From NCBI GenBank assembly GCA_903873545.1, contig CAIQPA010000232.1, forward strand, positions 1 through 5,879: DNA of 5,879 nt, written 5' to 3'. The notes under the pieces are model-generated. The model saw nothing but the letters and a program-made list of their open reading frames with translations, had not been told where the DNA came from and did not search any database. Shown piece after piece: positions 1 to 5,010 of the stretch. The translations under genes and the position numbers were made by a program. Origin of the DNA: an uncultured delta proteobacterium. GTDB taxonomy: Bacteria > Myxococcota_A > Bradymonadia > REDH01. Position 1 is the stretch's first letter; every line of letters starts with the position of its first letter.

Positions 1-896
1 AAGCGGATGAGGTAGGTGATGGCGGCAGCCTCCGCAGCACCGCTCGCGAGGCCGAGCCGGGTGAGCATGAGTCCGAGCGCGAGCTCCGTAACGCCAAGTC
101 CTCCGGGGAGGAAGCTGACGGCGCCGAGCAGGGTGGTGGAGCCGTAGACGAAGAGGGCTGCGCCGAAGGGGGGCGCCTGGTGGCCGAAGCCGTGGAGCAG
201 CGTCCAGAGCGCAACGCCTTCGAGTCCCCAACCGACGATCGCAAGCAGCATGGCGACGGCCATCACACGGGGGCGGAGGAGCGCCGCCATGCCGGCCTGG
301 GTGTCGCGCAGCAGCGGTACGAGGGCGCCCAGACGGGGGAGCCGTTCGAGGGCGGCGAAGAGCGGAGCGCTCCAGCGGGGCTGCGCGAGCAGCGGAACGA
401 AGGCGACGGAGGCGAGGCAGACGGTGATGAGCAGGTTGACAGCGCCCTGCCCGACCACAGCCGCGAGCGGCGCGTAGAACTGGCCGAGCCCGAAGGCGAC
501 CACGACGACCAGCCCGAGCACGTCGGTGAGCCGCTCGGCGATGACGATGGCACCTACCGAGGCGGCGGGCAGCCCGTCGGAGCGGCCGAAGAGATAGGCC
601 TTGAGGAGCTCGCCGAGCTTGCCGGGGGTGACCGTCATGGCGAAGCCAGCCAGGAAGCCGGTGAGGGAGCGATCTACGGGAAGCCGGAGGTCGAGCGCGG
701 CGAGGTAGCGCTGCCAGCGGACAAAGCGGAGCAGGTAGTTGATGGCCACCAGCAGCAAGGCGACGGCGAGTGCGCGGAGGTCGAAGGCGCGCAGCGCGTC
801 GAGCAGCGGTAGGCCGCCGACGAGGGTCGCATAGCCGAGGTAGAGCGCGACGGCGGCGATGAGGCCCGGGAGCAGTTTGGACTCGAGTCCCTTCAT
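1..896 (-). CDS. Lysylphosphatidylglycerol synthase TM-region family (UPF0104) integral membrane protein, C-terminus cut by window edge
   Basis: An open frame runs without a stop from an ATG at 896 to the window edge, giving 298 residues; the missing C-terminus is probably only a few tens of residues. The protein is strongly hydrophobic with about seven or eight membrane segments. Family-typical motifs appear in order: RWQRYL (60-65), TPGKLGE (90-96), ERLTDVLGL (121-129) and PGGLGVTE (264-271), followed by an AAAITYLIR segment. These match the flippase/TM domain of MprF-like proteins, without the cytosolic aminoacyl-transferase domain. Stand-alone members are inner-membrane proteins, often linked to lipid or glycolipid translocation; the substrate cannot be read here. 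An in-frame TGA lies two codons upstream of the ATG, so no earlier ATG is possible. No clear Shine-Dalgarno precedes it. It diverges from the exported protein gene at 1001. The family call is firm; the precise function is not. Confidence 0.86.
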   Translation of the reverse strand, partial: MKGLESKLLPGLIAAVALYLGYATLVGGLPLLDALRAFDLRALAVALLLVAINYLLRFVRWQRYLAALDLRLPVDRSLTGFLAGFAMTVTPGKLGELLKAYLFGRSDGLPAASVGAIVIAERLTDVLGLVVVVAFGLGQFYAPLAAVVGQGAVNLLITVCLASVAFVPLLAQPRWSAPLFAALERLPRLGALVPLLRDTQAGMAALLRPRVMAVAMLLAIVGWGLEGVALWTLLHGFGHQAPPFGAALFVYGSTTLLGAVSFLPGGLGVTELALGLMLTRLGLASGAAEAAAITYLIR

Positions 897-1000
897 CGGT
901 CACGCGGCGCGGGGGAGGCCACCGCCCCGCCCGATTGAGGCATGACGAAGCAGCCAAGGTTTGCTACCGCTCGGGGCCTGCACTTTCAAGAAACGGGACG
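897..1000. other. Divergent intergenic spacer, no confident regulatory element
   Basis: This 104-base gap separates the UPF0104 gene from the exported protein gene and should hold promoters for both. A TTGAGG hexamer at 935-940 could be a plus-strand -35, but no good -10 follows. A GGGGGAGG run (911-918) is too far from the start at 1001 to serve as its ribosome site. I see no hairpin or operator that I can defend. Confidence 0.4.
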
Positions 1001-1798
1001 ATGGCTGCAAGGTTCAGAGAGGTCTGCTGCGGGGTCGCGCTGGTTGCGCTGCTTGCGCCGCTATCGGAGGCAGCGGCAGCGCCCGCGCCCGACCTCGCGC
1101 TCGCCGCCTCGCTCGGTTACTCGCTGCCCTTCGATCCGGCGATCAACTACGATGTGCGGTTGGCTGGCCTGACGGGGGCCGCCGATGGTACGAACGGGCG
1201 CCCGGTCATCGTCGAACACGTGGCTACGGGTGGCGTCCGGCTTGGGCTTGCGCTCCAGATTCAGGAGTGGTCGGTGGAGTATGCGCTGCGGCGCTACAGC
1301 TGGGCTGAGACCCTAGGAACCTGCGAAGGTGAAGGGGGCGCGAGCGTGCTCTCGAATGGCCGCATCGATGATATCGGCGTGAGGTATGACTGCGCGGGAG
1401 CAAGCAGCGACTTCCGCATCGCCGGCGCGACCTCGTCAAACCTGACCGAGCAGTCGCTGGTGCTGATGGTGCGCAAGCCGCTCTTCGAACTGGACTGGGT
1501 CGCGGGCTACGCGCTCTACGGCGGCGGGCCTGCTGCACGCATCAGTGCCATCGCTACGACGCAGTCCACCTTCGTCGCGGGTGCGGTTGTAGAGGTTGGC
1601 GGTTCGCTCGCTTTTCCGCTCGAGGAGCGGTTTGAGTTGCAGGTCGATGGTCGGCTCGGCGGCGGTGTTTTTGCGGGAACCGGCGATATCGGCCGGGCCG
1701 GCCGGGCGAAGGCGATGGGCGCGACGAGCTATGGCGCGCTGCTGGACGACCTCTTCCGGGCCGACCTCTCGGCGGCGGTACGGTACACGCTCGAATGA
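1001..1798 (+). CDS. Exported protein, probable small outer-membrane beta-barrel
   Basis: This 265-residue protein belongs to no family I recognise. The N-terminus reads as a Sec signal peptide: MAARFR, a hydrophobic core at about 8-21, then a small-residue stretch SEAAAA with likely cleavage near residues 26-27. The mature part alternates polar and hydrophobic residues in several strand-like stretches (about 77-100, 140-165, 182-205, 251-264) separated by Gly-rich turns, as in small outer-membrane barrels. It ends in an amphipathic strand, AAVRYTLE, without the usual terminal aromatic. Two Cys (108 and 131) flank a polar, possibly extracellular loop and could form a disulfide. The frame stays open to a TTG at 935, but the ATG at 1001 puts the signal peptide at the N-terminus and is preferred. 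Its stop overlaps the next start as ATGA, so the two genes are probably translationally coupled. Confidence 0.72.
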   Translation: MAARFREVCCGVALVALLAPLSEAAAAPAPDLALAASLGYSLPFDPAINYDVRLAGLTGAADGTNGRPVIVEHVATGGVRLGLALQIQEWSVEYALRRYSWAETLGTCEGEGGASVLSNGRIDDIGVRYDCAGASSDFRIAGATSSNLTEQSLVLMVRKPLFELDWVAGYALYGGGPAARISAIATTQSTFVAGAVVEVGGSLAFPLEERFELQVDGRLGGGVFAGTGDIGRAGRAKAMGATSYGALLDDLFRADLSAAVRYTLE

Positions 1799-2172
1799 AC
1801 CGGATGGAGCCAGCCGCGGGCAGCTTTCGGGGGCGGGTGTGGGAGATCGTCCGCGCCATCCCGTCGGGGCGTGTCGTCTCCTACGGCGATGTGGCGATGC
1901 TATCGGGTGACCGGAAAGCTGCGCGGGCGGTGGGCGGCGCGCTGCGGGCCTTCGCGGGCGACCATGATGGGCTGCCGTGGCATCGGGTCATCAACAGCCA
2001 GGGGACCATCAGCTTTCGTGGCGACCTGCAGCGGGCCACCCTCCAGCGGCTACTGCTGCTGCGTGAGGGCGTGGTCGTGTCGGAGCAAGGTGGCCTCGAA
2101 ATGGCCCGGTTCCGCGCCAACCTCCGCGCCCTGCCCTGCTACGGCGCCTTGGACGACGGTTCGGACTTCTGA
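1795..2172 (+). CDS. atl: Alkyltransferase-like protein (ATL), MGMT/Ogt DNA-binding-domain family
   Basis: The 125 residues match the C-terminal DNA-binding domain of O6-alkylguanine-DNA alkyltransferases: VWEIVRAIPSGRVVSYGDVA (15-34), ARAVGGALR (43-51) and PWHRVINSQGTIS (61-73). The methyl-acceptor Cys of the PCHRV motif is Trp62, the hallmark of ATL proteins such as E. coli YbaZ and fission yeast Atl1. Such proteins cannot accept the alkyl group. They bind O6-alkylguanine, flip the base, bend DNA and pass the lesion to nucleotide excision repair. Tyr30 and Arg44 align with the human MGMT base-flipping Tyr114 and arginine finger Arg128. The protein should be cytoplasmic. The start at 1795 is chosen because ATGA overlaps the upstream stop; an ATG at 1804 is possible. 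The upstream partner is a predicted envelope protein, an unusual pairing. The last 34 bases overlap the convergent gene ending at 2139. Confidence 0.93.
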   Translation: MNRMEPAAGSFRGRVWEIVRAIPSGRVVSYGDVAMLSGDRKAARAVGGALRAFAGDHDGLPWHRVINSQGTISFRGDLQRATLQRLLLLREGVVVSEQGGLEMARFRANLRALPCYGALDDGSDF

Positions 2173-3830
2173 GCGCCCTTGGTGGTCGGCGCAGCCGGCC
2201 TCGCGCTCGGCGGACGGAGCGACGGACCCGTCTTCTGGAAGCCGGTGCGACCCGATGCCGCCTTTGCGGCGGGCGCAGGTGTGATCCGCGGCGTGGGCAC
2301 CCAGACGAGCAGCGGGATGTCGCCCGACTTGATGGTCCGCGCCTGTCCTGCAGCGATGGCCCGCTGCGCGTCGCGCAGGTGGGGGAGCCGCTCGGGGAGC
2401 GCGTCTTCGAAGGGGACGAGCACGCCGTCGGCATCCCCGATGGGGGAGATGCGTGAGCCGCGCGGGAGCCAGCCACGCCGGATGTAGCCATCGACGAGCG
2501 GCCGATACTCCCACTCGTTGGCGGCAAGGCCGATGCGCGCTGGGCTGTTGCCCACCTGGTCGGCGAGCCAATCGATGGGAAGTGGCCCGTGCGGATAGCG
2601 GCTATAGCCATCGCGGACGAGGCCCGCTGTGCCACCCTGCCAGCCCACACCGTAGGCCTCCGGCAGGCTCCAGGCCCGCGTGACATCGAGCGACGCAAGG
2701 CCAAGCAGCCCGACGACAATCGCGGCCGTCCAGGGCTCGAGCGCAGCGATGCGGCGCGCAGCGAGGTCGACGGCGGCCGTCAGACCGAGCCCCGCCAGCA
2801 GTGCGAGCAACGGAAGGAGATAGACCAGCAGCTCTTGGCCACCGTGATAGGCGGAGCGGAAGACCACAGGCATGAGGAGGAGGAAGGCGAGCGCGCCGAA
2901 CCAGCGGCGGAGGACGGGGCAGAGTGCCGCCCGCCCAGACGCATCGCGCCCCGCCATCAGGAAGCCCGCCGTGGCCAGCAGCCCCGGCCAGAAGAGCGGC
3001 GGGAGCTTCCGGAGCAGCAGCGCGCAGACCGCGCCCACGGAGAGCCGTTCCCTGCCGAAGAGTTCGCCGGCGACCAGCATCGGCTCCGCGCCCGCGTCGA
3101 GCCAGATGCGGAACATGTTCGCCCAGGCCTTCGGCGTGCGGAGGGGTGGCGGCACGAGCAGCGCGATCGCGATAAACAGCAGAACCGTGAGGAGGCGCGG
3201 CCATGCACCCTCGCGGAGCTGAAGCAGACCAGCCGGCGCCGTGGACTGCGGGTCTACCAGCAGCAGGTAGAGCGCGAGCGGCAGCAGCCACCAGCCGGGA
3301 AGCCCGCAGAGCAGCCCGACCGCAAGCAGAGCCGAGGCGGTGACCCAGGCCGCGCGGCCCTTGCAGATCGTGAGGAGCAGGATGACCGCCGTTGCGAGCG
3401 CGGTGCCGAGGAGGGTGGAGGGGTAAAGTTCGGCGGCGGTCCAGAGTCGGGGTGCGCCGGCGAAGAGCGCGGTCGCGACAAGCCCCGCGACGGCGCCGCG
3501 GTACCGATTGGCTGCCAGAAAGAGCATCGCAGCGATGGCGGCAGCGCTCAGCAGACCGATGGCGTGGAGCGCGTCGGCATTGCCCGCTGTGGGGGAGGCA
3601 GCCGCCGCGAGCCAGCCCGTGAGCGGGAAGAGGCGGGGCGCCTGCTCGAAGGCTGCGCGTCCGGCCTCGGCACCGCCACCATTGAGCCAGCGCTCAAAGC
3701 GCTCGGTCGCATCGACCTGCCAGGAGAACCAGAGGTTCCAGCCGCGCACAGGGCGGGAGGCAAGCATCGCGGCAACGGCGACAAAGATGGCGATGGCGGT
3801 GAGCGCCGCCTGGCGGGCCGCGAGCCTCAT
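2139..3830 (-). CDS. Multi-pass membrane protein with GT-C (PMT/ArnT-like) glycosyltransferase layout
   Basis: This 563-residue protein has about ten or eleven membrane segments (roughly 8-26, 88-107, 110-127, 136-154, 160-193, 210-228, 277-293, 308-325, 333-356, 367-384). A soluble, probably periplasmic region follows at about 390-512, then a Pro/Ala/Lys/Ser-rich tail at 513-563. The first segment is followed by a long loop with an acidic residue (Asp40 in WQVDATERF) and a Pro-Arg-Leu-Trp turn before the fourth segment, with HGGQELLVYLLP before a late one. This is the plan of lipid-linked-sugar GT-C enzymes such as GT39/ArnT, whose catalytic acid sits in the first loop. Similarity is of layout only, so donor, acceptor and activity are unknown. 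Its ATG overlaps the upstream gene's stop as ATGA, with no clear Shine-Dalgarno, so translation is probably coupled. Other possibilities are a non-catalytic GT-C relative or a polymerase-like envelope protein. Confidence 0.8.
   Translation of the reverse strand: MRLAARQAALTAIAIFVAVAAMLASRPVRGWNLWFSWQVDATERFERWLNGGGAEAGRAAFEQAPRLFPLTGWLAAAASPTAGNADALHAIGLLSAAAIAAMLFLAANRYRGAVAGLVATALFAGAPRLWTAAELYPSTLLGTALATAVILLLTICKGRAAWVTASALLAVGLLCGLPGWWLLPLALYLLLVDPQSTAPAGLLQLREGAWPRLLTVLLFIAIALLVPPPLRTPKAWANMFRIWLDAGAEPMLVAGELFGRERLSVGAVCALLLRKLPPLFWPGLLATAGFLMAGRDASGRAALCPVLRRWFGALAFLLLMPVVFRSAYHGGQELLVYLLPLLALLAGLGLTAAVDLAARRIAALEPWTAAIVVGLLGLASLDVTRAWSLPEAYGVGWQGGTAGLVRDGYSRYPHGPLPIDWLADQVGNSPARIGLAANEWEYRPLVDGYIRRGWLPRGSRISPIGDADGVLVPFEDALPERLPHLRDAQRAIAAGQARTIKSGDIPLLVWVPTPRITPAPAAKAASGRTGFQKTGPSLRPPSARPAAPTTKGAQKSEPSSKAP
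2142..2294 (-). other. Low-complexity Pro/Ala/Lys/Ser-rich C-terminal tail of the GT-C-like protein
   Basis: The final 51 residues (513-563) contain almost no large hydrophobic residues and many Pro, Ala, Ser, Thr, Lys and Arg, for example RPPSARPAAPTTKGAQKSEP. The tail follows the hydrophobic end of the soluble domain (PLLVWVP) and is predicted to be disordered. It is basic. The overlap with the convergent gene falls within its coding sequence. Confidence 0.6.
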
Positions 3831-4831
3831 GGGCGCACCGCGGGTTTGGCGGGAGGCGCTGGCGACTTGGCCGCTGGCTTTGCGGGCGGGGTGGCGAGGG
3901 CGGCGGGCTTGGCTGCGGGCGCTTTGGTCACCGGCTTCGTCGTCGGGTTGGTCGACACAGTCGGCGGCTTGAGAGCCTTTGCGAGCGGTGAGCGGGGCCG
4001 GAGATCGCCATCGAAGCAGAAGTGTGCCGCAGCGGTGCCTCCCTCGATGTCGAAGAGGATGCGGCCTGCGCTGGAGCGGTCCGGGAGTTCACCGCGGAGG
4101 GTCGCGAAGCCTTGCACACGCTGGCGTTTGAGTTCGAGCACCGGTTCGCCCGCGACAGTCACCCGAAGGCTCACCTCGCCTTCGCGCCCCGGTCCGACAG
4201 CGGAGTCGGCAAAGCCGGCACGGCCCGTCAGCAGACCGGGAGCGGCCGGCAGCGGGAAGGAGATGCGGAGGATGCTGTCGGCGATGGGATGGGCCCAGAT
4301 GCAGCTCTCTGTTCGACCGGCCACCTTGAGCTGCTCGACGCCCACATACTCCCACGGCTGCTTGCCGCAGTTGGCCCGTCCGAAGATGACGGGCGCGCAG
4401 CGCTGCTCGTCGCCGGCAGGGCCGATGACCGAGATGCGGGCCTCGGCGAGGTAGTCGGCGAGGTGGGTGGAGACGGCGGTGCTGCCTGCGGCCGCAACCT
4501 TGGATGCTGTGCTCTTGCGCCAGCGTTCGAGCCGGCTGTCGCCCTCGGACAGGGCCATGCGCAGGTCGTAGCCCGCGGGGCGGAGCGGCATCGCCGAAGC
4601 GGGCCGTGCGACGACATCGACCTCGTCGGCCATCGCGGGAAGCGGTGCACCGAGCGCGAGCAGTGTGACACGGCTCCGCGGCCAGCCTTCGACCCACTGT
4701 TCGGGGGCAGAGGCATAGACCAGCGCCGGGACCTCCTCGCCGAGCGTCCAGGGGATCTGCGGCGCGAGAGGGTGCGGGAGCGGGTAGGCGCTCACCACCG
4801 AGGCGAGCAGCGCCACAGCGACGACCAACAT
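3827..4831 (-). CDS. Membrane-anchored or secreted protein with NPCBM-like beta-rich domain and Pro/Ala/Lys tail, coupled to the GT-C-like gene
   Basis: Counted from the ATG at 4831 this is a 334-residue protein with no assigned family. It has one N-terminal hydrophobic segment (residues 1-14, MLVVAVALLASVVS), an extracytoplasmic body and a Pro/Ala/Lys tail (279-334). The stretch from about 132 to 278 carries Cys145, Cys155, Cys177 and Cys272, enough for two disulfides. The later part (GRAGFADS, EVSLRVTVAGEPVLELKR, RILFDIEG) has the strand order and spacing of NPCBM-like carbohydrate-binding sandwiches, though the match is loose. The frame is open to 5071, but the first residues of that version look non-coding and would overlap the lipoprotein gene. 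Possible starts are ATG 4831, GTG 4837 (four bases after GAGG) and TTG 4882, which would add an Arg-rich cytoplasmic end before the anchor. It is first in an ATGA-coupled pair, suggesting a partner for the membrane enzyme. Confidence 0.72.
   Translation of the reverse strand: MLVVAVALLASVVSAYPLPHPLAPQIPWTLGEEVPALVYASAPEQWVEGWPRSRVTLLALGAPLPAMADEVDVVARPASAMPLRPAGYDLRMALSEGDSRLERWRKSTASKVAAAGSTAVSTHLADYLAEARISVIGPAGDEQRCAPVIFGRANCGKQPWEYVGVEQLKVAGRTESCIWAHPIADSILRISFPLPAAPGLLTGRAGFADSAVGPGREGEVSLRVTVAGEPVLELKRQRVQGFATLRGELPDRSSAGRILFDIEGGTAAAHFCFDGDLRPRSPLAKALKPPTVSTNPTTKPVTKAPAAKPAALATPPAKPAAKSPAPPAKPAVRP
3830..3997 (-). other. Pro/Ala/Lys repeat tail of the NPCBM-like protein
   Basis: The last 56 residues are built from degenerate PAKPA/APAAKPA units with Thr and Ser, starting after DGDLRPRSPLAK. 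The DNA is correspondingly repetitive, with recurring ggcttng and gcgggcg-like blocks on the plus strand. Such basic Pro/Ala/Lys tails often act as extended linkers or cell-wall or polyanion contacts; the role here is inferred. Confidence 0.65.
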
Positions 4832-4840
4832 CGCCACAGG

Positions 4841-4845
4841 ACCTC
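4841..4845 (-). promoter_or_regulatory. Candidate Shine-Dalgarno for the NPCBM-like protein gene
   Basis: On the minus strand the sequence GGGAGCGAGGT lies just upstream of GTG 4837 and ATG 4831. The GAGG core is four bases before the GTG and ten before the ATG, so it supports one of these two starts rather than the far upstream ATG at 5071. The spacing is not ideal for either, so the choice remains open. Confidence 0.45.
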
Positions 4846-4850
4846 GCTCC

Positions 4851-4886
4851 CTATTGACCCAATGTGCAAATCTGTTGAACAAAGTG
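4851..4886. promoter_or_regulatory. AT-rich island in the divergent control region, with small palindromes
   Basis: This stretch is clearly richer in A and T than the surrounding very GC-rich DNA. It holds two short inverted repeats: ATTG-ACC-CAAT (4853-4863) and TGTTGAACA (4873-4881). A TTGACC hexamer (4854-4859) could be a plus-strand -35 box for the lipoprotein gene, but no convincing -10 follows at 16-18 bases. It may be an operator or promoter element; it lies within the 5' leader, or the extreme 5' coding end, of the minus-strand operon. Confidence 0.35.
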
Positions 4887-4913
4887 GCGACTCTCGCGTC
4901 GAGGCCGGGCGGC

Positions 4914-4942
4914 GTGGTATTCGTATGGCTGCTCGCGGTCAA
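4914..4942 (-). promoter_or_regulatory. Weak sigma70-like promoter candidate for the minus-strand operon
   Basis: On the minus strand a TTGACC -35-like hexamer (4937-4942) is followed after 17 bases by TACCAC (4914-4919), which matches only three of six -10 positions. Transcription would start near 4907, giving a leader of about 70 bases to GTG 4837 or about 25 bases to TTG 4882. Position and spacing are reasonable, but the -10 is poor. Confidence 0.25.
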
Positions 4943-4999
4943 CGCCGGCAGCCGCAGCGATGAGCAACGGCCCTCTGATTCTCGCCATTCCACCGTCTC

Positions 5000-5003
5000 G
5001 GAG
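5000..5003 (+). promoter_or_regulatory. Shine-Dalgarno GGAG of the lipoprotein gene
   Basis: GGAG lies seven bases before the ATG at 5011, the best ribosome-binding spacing in the window. It decides the start: the frame also offers an in-frame ATG at 4960, but using it would put 17 residues ahead of the lipoprotein signal peptide. Confidence 0.7.
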
Positions 5004-5010
5004 TTGTCCC

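Noticed and set aside
180..812. A 210-codon plus-strand open frame at the left end
   Set aside because: It is the complement of the UPF0104 gene, whose family motifs are clear on the minus strand; the plus product is a Glu/Gly/Arg-rich low-complexity string.
935..1000. An N-terminal extension of the exported protein from TTG 935
   Set aside because: It would place 22 polar residues before a good signal peptide, and TTG has no well-spaced ribosome site; ATG 1001 is the simpler start.
2100..2200. A bidirectional terminator between the convergent genes
   Set aside because: No stem-loop with a T-run is visible; both strands are coding through the junction.
2009..2719. A 236-codon minus-strand frame overlapping the ATL and GT-C-like genes
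   Set aside because: It is an Arg/Ser/Pro-rich alternative frame of the GT-C-like gene and also covers the ATL gene, which is identified by family motifs.
3838..3990. Repetitive GC-rich DNA considered as a tandem repeat or mobile remnant
   Set aside because: The repetition is explained by the Pro/Ala/Lys codons of the protein tail and stays in frame; there are no terminal inverted repeats or target duplications.
2589..4454. A 621-codon plus-strand open frame opposite the two minus-strand genes
   Set aside because: Its product is an extremely charged, Arg/Glu/Gly-rich string without domain character, as expected from the complement of a GC-rich hydrophobic gene. The minus-strand frames give membrane segments, an ATGA junction and coherent domains.
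4022..4963. A 313-codon plus-strand open frame
   Set aside because: It lies opposite the NPCBM-like gene, has no recognisable motifs and has the Arg/Gly/Glu bias of a shadow frame.
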